7,704 bases of DNA from Micavibrio sp. (GCA_027066695.1 JAMONE010000189.1:1-7704); one strand, 5' to 3'; positions 1-5,454 are shown, numbered from the stretch's first letter. Program-made: numbers and translations. The notes: generated by a model not told the origin, from the sequence alone.

Positions 1-566
1 GATATCACCTGATATTCAGGCGCTAAAAAATATAAATTATGATCGTCGTTTTTCTTATATATGAAAATATCATAATGACGCAGGGTCATGATTTTATACT
101 TAACCCCCCTAATAGCCTTAGGCATACCCGCTGCTTTCGAAGGATATAGCGTGATCTTGCCGTTCCTCTCATCATATTTATAATCACCCTTGGAATATTT
201 ACGATAACGCCCCTGCGGGTCATCAGTATAGATCAGCTCGAACTTTTGGTTTACAAGCACAAGCTCTGCCATGGATTTTTTGCCAAAAGTTACAAGCCAA
301 CGCCCCGTTATCTCATCAAGCTTAGGCGCGAACATCTTGCTTTTAGGAGCGGGCAATTTTGCCTGTATTTCCTCCTTTATCATGATTTCCATTTTATTAG
401 CGGGGGCATCGCGCTGAACCACTTTATGCTCTAGCCCTGTGAATTTTAAATATCCAAGAACAATTAACGTCAAAAGCGCGGCGCAGCCAATAGCAACAAA
501 TAATGCACCATTACTTACTGTATCAAATTTATTTTGAGATGAAGTTTTTAATAATTTTTCTTTCAT
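1..566 (-). CDS. Hypothetical single-pass membrane-anchored protein (C-terminus beyond window edge)
   Basis: I do not recognise this protein. The minus-strand frame is open from ATG at 566 to the window edge, giving 188 codons without a stop. It begins MKEKLLKTSSQNKFDT, followed by one hydrophobic segment at about residues 19-40 (GALFVAIGCAALLTLIVLGY), then a hydrophilic region. This is the pattern of an N-terminal signal anchor with a periplasmic domain. The soluble part has a lysine-rich linker (about 44-80), then a stretch rich in alternating hydrophobic and charged residues starting at ITGRWLVTFG (about 86), with LVLVNQKFELIY and YDERNGKITLYP. That suggests a small beta-rich domain. No catalytic motif is visible. 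The ribosome-binding site is weak (GTGATG about 5 nt upstream). It diverges from the YgjV-family gene across 135 bp. The long intact frame and normal composition make it a real gene; function is unknown. Confidence 0.75.
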   Translation of the reverse strand, partial: MKEKLLKTSSQNKFDTVSNGALFVAIGCAALLTLIVLGYLKFTGLEHKVVQRDAPANKMEIMIKEEIQAKLPAPKSKMFAPKLDEITGRWLVTFGKKSMAELVLVNQKFELIYTDDPQGRYRKYSKGDYKYDERNGKITLYPSKAAGMPKAIRGVKYKIMTLRHYDIFIYKKNDDHNLYFLAPEYQVI

Positions 567-701
567 AATTCATCACTTTTTATCATTAGTACCCAAAAAA
601 TGCATAAAAGTACTTTTTTAATGTATAAGCTAAGCCGTTGATTTTATTAAATATTAACCAGTTCTTGCTATTATTATCTCATACCACAATAAGGATAGCA
701 C

Positions 702-1223
702 ATGAGCATATATATCATAGCGCAATTAATAGGATTCGTAGGATATCTGTTTTATATCGCCGCGCCGTGTTTTAAAACAAAAACCAGCATTATCCAGATG
801 GATATTATCGCCTGCGTTATATTATGCGCTCAATGGTATTTGCTGGGGCAGCCGTCATTGCTTGTGCTTAATGCTTTAGGCCTTGTAATATCAATTTCTG
901 CTTTGATGGCAAAGAATGATGAACGCATAAGTAAATATTTATTTCTACTCTACCCAATAGGATGCTTATCAATTATTTTGGTATCAGAAGGTAGCTTCAT
1001 AGATATTTTGGCTCTAGTTGCATTTTGCTTTATTGTTGCATCAAAGACATCACTCGAAATATCAGCCTTCCGTACATATGCAATAGTTGGAGGAACAATC
1101 CTTATCGCATCAGGTGCTATCGCCCTATCTATTCCAGCAGTCATATTTAACACTGTATTTATTGGCGCACATATATTTAAACTGTGGCAAAATACAGCAA
1201 CTCCACAAACTGCCCATGCATAG
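702..1223 (+). CDS. YgjV-family inner-membrane protein
   Basis: The 173-residue protein is almost wholly hydrophobic, with about six or seven membrane segments (roughly 3-21, 33-49, 53-70, 79-95, 99-115, 125-143, 146-163). The opening IIAQLIGFVGYLFYIAAP followed by FKTKTSIIQMDIIAC and a QWYLLGQ segment matches the bacterial inner-membrane YgjV family (Imp-YgjV), whose members are of similar length (E. coli YgjV is about 180 residues). The biochemical role of the family is not established. The family is thought to be distantly related to PQ-loop/MtN3 transporters, which is recalled knowledge and not shown here. The start is supported by AAGGAT at 691-696, 5 nt before the ATG. It stands alone: an AT-rich hairpin with a T-run follows the stop and the next gene is 109 bp away. 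No gene symbol is assigned because orthology to E. coli ygjV cannot be shown by eye. Confidence 0.8.
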   Translation: MSIYIIAQLIGFVGYLFYIAAPCFKTKTSIIQMDIIACVILCAQWYLLGQPSLLVLNALGLVISISALMAKNDERISKYLFLLYPIGCLSIILVSEGSFIDILALVAFCFIVASKTSLEISAFRTYAIVGGTILIASGAIALSIPAVIFNTVFIGAHIFKLWQNTATPQTAHA

Positions 1224-1247
1224 CATTAGTATAATTATGCATTTTTT
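1216..1247 (+). terminator. Weak intrinsic terminator after the YgjV-family gene
   Basis: ATGCATA (1216-1222) pairs perfectly with TATGCAT (1236-1242) around a 13-nt loop, and T6 follows at 1242-1247. The stem overlaps the stop codon and is AT-rich, so termination may be inefficient. A second T-run lies at 1253-1259. Confidence 0.4.
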
Positions 1248-1284
1248 CTATATTTTTTTACGATCCGCTCTAGACAAACATATT

Positions 1285-1321
1285 CATTAGACATATAAGA
1301 AGCTATTACTATGTACTAATG
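1285..1321 (+). promoter_or_regulatory. Inverted repeat before the XRE regulator, candidate autoregulatory operator/promoter
   Basis: CATTAG-ACATA (1285-1295) is the reverse complement of TATGT-A-CTAATG (1310-1321) with one unpaired base (A1315): 11 paired positions around a 14-nt centre. A possible promoter lies within it: TTAGAC (1287-1292), a 17-nt spacer, and TATGTA (1310-1315). Binding to the repeat would block that promoter. XRE proteins usually bind such dyads as dimers and repress their own gene. Operator function is inferred from position and symmetry; the promoter elements are weak matches. Confidence 0.45.
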
Positions 1322-1332
1322 GATAGATGTTT

Positions 1333-1980
1333 ATGCCCACAATTGAACAAATTAAAGCAGCGCGCGCCCTGATAGGGTGGAGTCAAGGCGATTTAGCCGA
1401 ACGATCCGAAATGTCGCAAACCGGCATCGCCCGCATTGAAAACGGCACTAACCAGCCAAACTCTACGACTATCGAAAAAATCATCTCTGCTTTTGATGCT
1501 GCTGATATTGAGTTTATTGACAAAAGCGGTGTTAAGAAAAGAAGTGGGGAGATCAGAACCCTGCGCGGTAAGCAAGGCTTCATTGATTTTATGAATGATG
1601 TCTATGAGGTCTCAAAAACACAGGGCGGCGAAATTATTCTGCATAGTGCTAAACCAAAAAACTGGATAAAATGGATGGGCAAAGAAAGATATGATGCACA
1701 TTCACTTAGAATGAAAGAGCTTGGTGATAAAATTAATGTTAAAATTACGGTAGAAGAAGGAAATAATGATTTCATTGCTGGTGCTTTTGCAGAATATAGG
1801 TGGTTTCCTGAAAATATTTTTCGAGAACAATCTTTTTATGCATATGGTACTAAACTTGCGTTTTTAAATTTTACAAATAATGACGTTATAATTCAAATAT
1901 TGGATAAGTCCGAGTTTGCAGAAGGATTCAGAATTCTTTTTAATATTGCGTGGAATAACGTCTCTCAACCAACATCTTGA
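1333..1980 (+). CDS. XRE-family regulator with a C-terminal PLD-like/TrmB-type sensor domain
   Basis: Likely a DNA-binding regulator. Numbered from the ATG at 1333 (215 residues), residues 6-60 form an XRE helix-turn-helix (IKAARALIGWSQGDLAERS, then SQTGIARIENG as turn and recognition helix), very like the short alphaproteobacterial repressors starting M-x-x-EQI-x-AARALLGWSQ. Residues 75-210 carry a second domain: GEIILHS, W111/W114, then EYRWFP (154-159), YAYGTKLAF (169-177), VIIQIL, and FAEGFRILFNIAW (195-207). The order E-x-R-x-x-P, Y-G-x-K-x-A, then an aromatic-ending helix resembles the C-terminal effector domain of TrmB-like proteins. The HKD nuclease motif of true phospholipase D is not seen. 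A start at 1327 (MFMPTIEQ) is possible; 1333 is preferred because it matches the family start and GGA (1321-1323) is better spaced. The gene probably forms an operon with the formyltransferase. The 5' part is about 47% GC, the 3' part about 30%. Confidence 0.8.
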   Translation: MPTIEQIKAARALIGWSQGDLAERSEMSQTGIARIENGTNQPNSTTIEKIISAFDAADIEFIDKSGVKKRSGEIRTLRGKQGFIDFMNDVYEVSKTQGGEIILHSAKPKNWIKWMGKERYDAHSLRMKELGDKINVKITVEEGNNDFIAGAFAEYRWFPENIFREQSFYAYGTKLAFLNFTNNDVIIQILDKSEFAEGFRILFNIAWNNVSQPTS

Positions 1981-1989
1981 AATTTTAAT

Positions 1990-3024
1990 ATGAGCAATAA
2001 TATAATGTACTTAAAATCAAAACCCCCTGTTGAAATTGGACTGTTTATTCCTTGTGCGGAGGATTCATCAAATCGCGTTGCTAATATACTGGCAGAGCGA
2101 ATTGCAAATGAAACAAAAAATATTAATCTTCGAATTTTTACAGTTAAACAAAAAAAATGCACGAATAAAATTGATGAGTTAAGAAAAAAACAATTTCTCC
2201 ATTCAGATATTTTAGAGGACGTTGTTTTTCCTTTTCAAAACTCAAAAGGGCTTTCTAGTAATCCTGATGGCGTTTTACTTTGCCCCAAGCTATTAGAAGA
2301 AAAATATCCTGATCGTGTATATGTTGAATATGTTGAAGATATAAATGATGCAGATTTTATTAATAAGCGAATAATAAAGAATATTAATTTGAGGATGGCC
2401 TTTTCTGTTAGAAATTTACAAATATTTCATGATGCATTTATAAAGGCCTTTACACAAAAGGGCGATGCTTCTCTTATGAATGCTCATCCAGCAGCATTAC
2501 CAAATATACGTGGGTTAGAAGGACCATTTTGGACAAGAATAAATAATATTGATGAATACACAACAACCTTGCATATAATTATCAGAGAAATTGATGCAGG
2601 AGATATTGTAGATTATGCAACTTCATATATAAACAAAACTAAAGAACAACCAATTGCACATTATACTCGTGATGCAGCACCGGAATTGTCAAACATGATT
2701 TTTAAACAACTACATTTACAATTTGTAAAAAAGGGAGCTCACAATGGAATCAATATTCAAAAAGGTGAGGTTAAATATTACACAGTACCAACTATAAAAG
2801 AAATTGATAAAGCATTAAGTATGGGACTGATAATTACAGACTCTCAAAAACAAATTAGTTGGCTTATGGAGAATTATTCTAATAGAAAGAAAAATTTAAA
2901 GCATTATATGGAATTATTGGAACTTATACTTAACCATTATCGTAAATTTGATGCGAGTTTATCTAATTCTGAATACAAGCTTGATAAGACTAAAATAAAG
3001 TCAAAAAAACATCTTGTTGCGTAG
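1990..3024 (+). CDS. Formyltransferase-fold enzyme, substrate unknown
   Basis: Residues about 130-210 carry the formyl-transferase signature: MNAHPAALPNIRG (163-175) corresponds to the N-x-H-P-S-L-L-P-x-x-x-G motif, and REIDAGDIVDYA (199-210) to the segment with the catalytic aspartate. The expected catalytic Asn164, His166 and Asp202 are all present. Known relatives (PurN, Fmt, ArnA N-domain, sugar N-formyltransferases) use 10-formyl-tetrahydrofolate. The N-terminus (VEIGLFIPCAEDSSNRVANIL, about 14-34) has PurN-like strand-helix character but lacks a recognisable glycine-rich loop. The roughly 130-residue C-terminal region (YYTVPTIKEID, then lysine-rich helices) does not match the Fmt or PurN tails that I know. 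The start lies 9 nt after the regulator stop with no good Shine-Dalgarno, consistent with translational coupling; ATG at 2005 is an alternative. Sampled lines are about 27% GC against about 45% in groEL, suggesting transfer. The acceptor (tRNA, nucleotide sugar, purine intermediate) cannot be assigned. Confidence 0.8.
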   Translation: MSNNIMYLKSKPPVEIGLFIPCAEDSSNRVANILAERIANETKNINLRIFTVKQKKCTNKIDELRKKQFLHSDILEDVVFPFQNSKGLSSNPDGVLLCPKLLEEKYPDRVYVEYVEDINDADFINKRIIKNINLRMAFSVRNLQIFHDAFIKAFTQKGDASLMNAHPAALPNIRGLEGPFWTRINNIDEYTTTLHIIIREIDAGDIVDYATSYINKTKEQPIAHYTRDAAPELSNMIFKQLHLQFVKKGAHNGINIQKGEVKYYTVPTIKEIDKALSMGLIITDSQKQISWLMENYSNRKKNLKHYMELLELILNHYRKFDASLSNSEYKLDKTKIKSKKHLVA

Positions 3025-3047
3025 TATTATCCTCCACCCAACAAAAA

Positions 3048-3073
3048 AAAGCCCCATCATTTGACGGGGCTTT
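3048..3073. terminator. Bidirectional intrinsic terminator between the cassette and groEL
   Basis: GCCCC (3051-3055) pairs with GGGGC (3066-3070), extended by AAA/TTT at both ends, around a 10-nt loop. On the plus strand it is followed by TTTATTATTTT and ends the formyltransferase transcript 24 nt after its stop. On the minus strand the stem is followed by eight T (complement of A at 3043-3050), making it an even better terminator for groEL, whose stop lies about 150 nt earlier. Confidence 0.85.
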
Positions 3074-3144
3074 ATTATTTTGTGAGTAGGTGTTGTGTGT
3101 AAAATGAGGAATTTTGCCTGCTGGCTAGGAAAAGGTGGCTTGAG

Positions 3145-3178
3145 GATCGTAAGCGTATATTTTATACGTGCGAATCGC
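3145..3178 (-). other. Hairpin in the groEL 3' untranslated region
   Basis: CGTATA (3154-3159) and TATACG (3163-3168) form a perfect 6-bp stem with a TTT loop. Outside it, GATCG (3145-3149) pairs with CG-A-ATC (3171-3176) with one bulged base. It lies between the groEL stop and the terminator, in a stretch (3074-3223) where I see no gene. It could protect the 3' end of the mRNA or be incidental; it has no adjacent T-run, so it is not a terminator by itself. Confidence 0.35.
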
Positions 3179-3223
3179 AAAACCGCCTTTAACGAAGCCC
3201 AGCGGGGAAAATAACCATTTTAG

Positions 3224-4873
3224 TTACATCATGCCAGGCATTCCGCCCATTCCACCCATGCCGCCCATCGCCGCCGCGCCAGCGTCACCTTCGCTTTCAG
3301 CGTCAGTGATTATCGCTTCGGTTGTGATAAGCAGGCCAGCAACGCTTGCTGCATCTTGCAGAGCAGTTCTAACCACTTTCGCAGGGTCAATAATTCCAGC
3401 CTTAACAAGGTCAGTATATTCACCTTTTTGAGCGTCAAAGCCAAAGTTAACATCGTCTTGCTCATTAAGTTTACCAACAATCACAGAACCTTCTTCACCT
3501 GCATTTTCGCAGATTTGACGGATCGGAGCTTGAAGAGCGCGGATAACGATTTCGATACCAACATTTTGATCTTCATTCTCACCTTTAAGGTCAGCAAGCA
3601 CTTTACCAGCATAAAGCAGAGCAGTACCACCGCCCGCAACAACGCCTTCTTCAACGGCTGCGCGAGTAGCATGCAAAGCGTCATCAACGCGATCTTTGCG
3701 CTCTTTCACTTCAACTTCTGTAATCCCGCCAACGCGCAATACAGCAACGCCGCCTGACAATTTGGCCAAACGCTCTTGAAGTTTTTCTTTATCGTAATCG
3801 CTGGAAGTTTCTTCAGCTTGCGTGCGGATTTGCTTACAACGAGCGGCAATAGCATCCTTGTTACCTGCGCCATCAACAACAACTGTGTCATCTTTAGTGA
3901 TTGCAACTTTTTTAGCGCTTCCAAGCATGTCGATTGTAACTTCTTCAAGCTTAATGCCCAAATCTTCAGAAACAACAGAACCACCAGTAAGGATAGCCAT
4001 GTCTTCAAGCATCGCTTTACGGCGATCACCAAAACCCGGAGCTTTAACAGCAGCGATCTTAAGGCCACCACGTAGCTTGTTAACAACAAGAGTTGCCAAT
4101 GCTTCGCCTTCAACGTCTTCCGCAACAATTAATAGCGGGCGACCTGATTGCACAACAGCTTCAAGAATAGGAAGCATCGCTTGCAAATTAGAAAGCTTGG
4201 CTTCGTGAAGCAAGATATACGGGTTTTCAAGATCACAGATCATTTTATCAGCGTCTGTGATGAAATAAGGTGATAGATAACCGCGATCAAATTGCATTCC
4301 TTCAACAACTTCTAGCTCATTGTTAAGTGATTTTGCTTCTTCAACTGTGATAACGCCTTCATTGCCGACTTTATCCATAGCTTCTGCTATTAACTCACCG
4401 ATTTCGCTCTCGCCGTTAGCAGAGATTGTACCAACTTGCTTAATCTCGTCATTGCTTTTAACGTTTTTTGCGCGGGCAGCGATATTTTCAACAACTGCGA
4501 TAACCGCCTTGTCAATTCCACGTTTAAGATCCATTGGGTTACGGCCTGCTGATACTGCTTTTATGCCTTCGCGAACGATTGCTTGAGCCAAAACAGTTGC
4601 CGTAGTCGTGCCGTCACCTGAATGATCGTTAGCTTTGCTTGCTACTTCACGGATTAATTGTGCGCCGATATTCTGGCGAGCATCTTTAAGCTCAATCTCT
4701 TTTGCAACAGTTACGCCATCTTTAGTAGTGCGAGGCGCACCAAAAGATTTCTGGATTACAACGTTACGGCCTTTTGGCCCTAATGTTACTTTTACAGCGT
4801 TAGCAATTAGATCAACGCCTTTTAACAGCTCATCACGAGCTTCTTCTTGAAATAGTACTTCTTTAGCACCCAT
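3224..4873 (-). CDS. groEL: Chaperonin GroEL (60 kDa)
   Basis: A full-length GroEL of 549 residues (E. coli 548). It forms the two-ring cytoplasmic barrel that binds unfolded proteins and, with the GroES lid and ATP, lets them fold. The equatorial ATP site is intact: TLGPKGRNVV (30-39), Asp52 in KDGVTVAKEIEL, and GDGTTTATVL with Asp87. RVDDALHATRAAVEEG carries the catalytic aspartate equivalent to E. coli Asp398, followed by VVAGGG. The apical substrate-binding face is present (FDRGYLSPYF, then LPILEAVVQSG), and the C-terminus is the usual flexible GGM tail (MGGMGGMGGMPGMM). The start has an ideal Shine-Dalgarno AAAGGAG (minus strand, 4887-4881), 7 nt before the ATG. It is second in the groESL operon, 70 nt after groES. 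Small oddities: R48-T49-T50 where alphaproteobacteria usually have RIT, and H84-S85 before GDGTTT. Neither touches a known catalytic residue. Confidence 0.99.
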   Translation of the reverse strand: MGAKEVLFQEEARDELLKGVDLIANAVKVTLGPKGRNVVIQKSFGAPRTTKDGVTVAKEIELKDARQNIGAQLIREVASKANDHSGDGTTTATVLAQAIVREGIKAVSAGRNPMDLKRGIDKAVIAVVENIAARAKNVKSNDEIKQVGTISANGESEIGELIAEAMDKVGNEGVITVEEAKSLNNELEVVEGMQFDRGYLSPYFITDADKMICDLENPYILLHEAKLSNLQAMLPILEAVVQSGRPLLIVAEDVEGEALATLVVNKLRGGLKIAAVKAPGFGDRRKAMLEDMAILTGGSVVSEDLGIKLEEVTIDMLGSAKKVAITKDDTVVVDGAGNKDAIAARCKQIRTQAEETSSDYDKEKLQERLAKLSGGVAVLRVGGITEVEVKERKDRVDDALHATRAAVEEGVVAGGGTALLYAGKVLADLKGENEDQNVGIEIVIRALQAPIRQICENAGEEGSVIVGKLNEQDDVNFGFDAQKGEYTDLVKAGIIDPAKVVRTALQDAASVAGLLITTEAIITDAESEGDAGAAAMGGMGGMGGMPGMM

Positions 4874-4913
4874 AGTTTTTCTCCTTTAAGAAAATATATA
4901 TTGAATTTAAAGA

Positions 4914-4931
4914 TCCCTGTCTTCGCAGGGA
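4914..4931 (-). promoter_or_regulatory. groES-groEL intercistronic hairpin
   Basis: TCCCTG (4914-4919) pairs perfectly with CAGGGA (4926-4931) around a 6-nt loop, in the 70-nt gap between groES and groEL. The following minus-strand sequence (TCTTTAAATTC) is only weakly T-rich, so strong termination is unlikely. A structured groES-groEL junction is reported as an mRNA cleavage site in Agrobacterium groESL. Here a processing or partial-attenuation role is inference. Confidence 0.5.
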
Positions 4932-4943
4932 ATACAAAAACGG

Positions 4944-5234
4944 TTACGCTGCTATTACGCCGATAACGTCAGACTCTTTCATAACCATCAGCTCTTCGCC
5001 GTCGATAGTTATTTCTGTTCCTGCCCATTTTGAAAAGATGATTTTGTCACCTTCTTTAACGTCTAAGCTACGAACATCGCCATTATCATTAACGTAACCA
5101 TTGCCAACTGCAACGATTTCGCCTTCTGAGGGTTTTTCTTCGGCTGTTCCTGGAATAATAATGCCACCTGCTGTTTTTGTTTCAGCTTCCGCGCGGCGGA
5201 CTAATACGCGATCATGTAAAGGACGAAATTTCAT
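4944..5234 (-). CDS. groES: Co-chaperonin GroES (10 kDa)
   Basis: A complete 96-residue GroES, the heptameric lid of the GroEL chamber. It starts MKFRPLHDRVLVRRAE (family signature), has the mobile loop that binds GroEL (ETKTAGGIIIPGTAEEKP, about 17-34), the GEIVAVGNG strand, the roof-loop region (NDNGDVRSLDVKEGD), then FSKWAGTEITIDGEELMVMKESDVIGVI. First gene of the operon, followed by groEL. Shine-Dalgarno AGGAG (minus strand, 5247-5243) lies 8 nt before the ATG, but this site can pair with an upstream segment in the leader, so initiation may be structure-controlled. Confidence 0.99.
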   Translation of the reverse strand: MKFRPLHDRVLVRRAEAETKTAGGIIIPGTAEEKPSEGEIVAVGNGYVNDNGDVRSLDVKEGDKIIFSKWAGTEITIDGEELMVMKESDVIGVIAA

Positions 5235-5242
5235 ATTCGTAT

Positions 5243-5331
5243 CTCCTATAGTTTATGGTTAAATAAGCAGGTTTTCTTTATCTACGTTTAAGTCAGATGT
5301 AAGAAAACCCCTTCCACATCACAAAGGGTTT
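5243..5331 (-). promoter_or_regulatory. Structured groES 5' leader with Shine-Dalgarno-sequestering helix (ROSE-like RNA thermometer candidate)
   Basis: Three stems can be drawn on the minus-strand RNA. Stem A: 5331-5323 with 5313-5305, nine pairs including one G-U, loop of 9. Stem B: GGTTTTCTT (5309-5301) with AAGAAAACC (5278-5270), nine perfect pairs, continuing inward as ATCT/AGAT and AC/GT to a TTAAAC loop. Stem C: CUGCUUAU (5270-5263) with AUAGGAG (5249-5243), seven pairs with G5268 bulged, covering the whole Shine-Dalgarno. A and B compete for 5305-5309; B and C nearly abut. A helix with a bulged G over the ribosome-binding site is the hallmark of ROSE thermometers (consensus UYGCU; here CUGCU, one base off). 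The A stem contains a C opposite A on the plus strand but G-U on the minus strand, so it fits the groES transcript better. Folding energies were not computed. Confidence 0.5.
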
Positions 5332-5369
5332 AGTAAATAAAACGCACCTCTCCCTTGTGAATGCTTGTA

Positions 5370-5399
5370 TCTATAATACTTGCCTAAGAAATATTCAAG
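5370..5399 (-). promoter_or_regulatory. groES-groEL promoter (sigma-70-like with RpoH-like elements)
   Basis: On the minus strand, TTGAAT (5398-5393), a 17-nt spacer and TATAGA (5375-5370) fit a sigma-70-type promoter. The same DNA reads CTTG (5399-5396), 18 nt, ATTAT (5377-5373), close to the alphaproteobacterial heat-shock sigma factor pattern CTTG-N17/18-CYTAT. Transcription would begin near 5363, leaving a leader of about 130 nt. No CIRCE repeat (TTAGCACTC-N9-GAGTGCTAA) is present in 5235-5454. Confidence 0.55.
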
Positions 5400-5417
5400 A
5401 AAATTTAATAATTTTCT
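5398..5417. promoter_or_regulatory. Perfect 8-4-8 palindrome between divergent groES and usg promoters
   Basis: AGAAAATT (5398-5405), TAAT, AATTTTCT (5410-5417): both arms match perfectly. It touches the groES -35 box and lies where the usg -35 box would be, directly before the usg -10. A dimeric regulator bound here could affect both promoters. AT-rich palindromes can arise by chance, and no known operator was recognised. Confidence 0.4.
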
Positions 5418-5425
5418 GGTATAAT
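5417..5425 (+). promoter_or_regulatory. Extended -10 promoter for usg
   Basis: TGGTATAAT contains the consensus TATAAT (5420-5425) preceded by the TG of an extended -10 element (5417-5418). No good -35 box sits 16-18 nt upstream, as expected for extended -10 promoters. Transcription would start near 5432, about 23 nt before the usg ATG. Confidence 0.6.
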
Positions 5426-5454
5426 TATAAATAAGTAGGAGGTTAAGTACATAT

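Noticed and set aside
8..20. CCTGA-TAT-TCAGG palindrome at the left edge
   Set aside because: It is short and within coding sequence; expected by chance.
246..434. 62-residue plus-strand frame
   Set aside because: It is antisense to the continuous 188-codon minus-strand frame, which starts with a credible membrane anchor; no Shine-Dalgarno was seen.
638..674. Promoter for the YgjV-family gene using TTGATT (638) and TATTAT (669-674)
   Set aside because: The spacing is 25 nt, far from 16-18, and no alternative -35 was convincing.
1333..3024. Toxin-antitoxin pair reading of the XRE gene plus neighbour
   Set aside because: The downstream protein is a 344-residue enzyme with a formyltransferase motif, not a small toxin, and the regulator has a large sensor-like domain.
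3706..4128. 140-residue minus-strand frame within groEL
   Set aside because: It is a shifted frame of groEL, extremely Leu/Lys-rich, with no independent start signal.
3822..4208. 128-residue plus-strand open frame across groEL, and similar frames at 3356-3757, 3776-4075 and 4320-4586
   Set aside because: These lie antisense to a highly conserved gene, have no ribosome-binding site, and have low-complexity Ser/Ala/Thr/Phe composition typical of reversed coding sequence.
5290..5316. Minus-strand upstream mini-ORF in the groES leader (ATG TGG AAG ... TGA, 8 codons)
   Set aside because: It has no ribosome-binding site, and the pairing pattern explains this stretch better.
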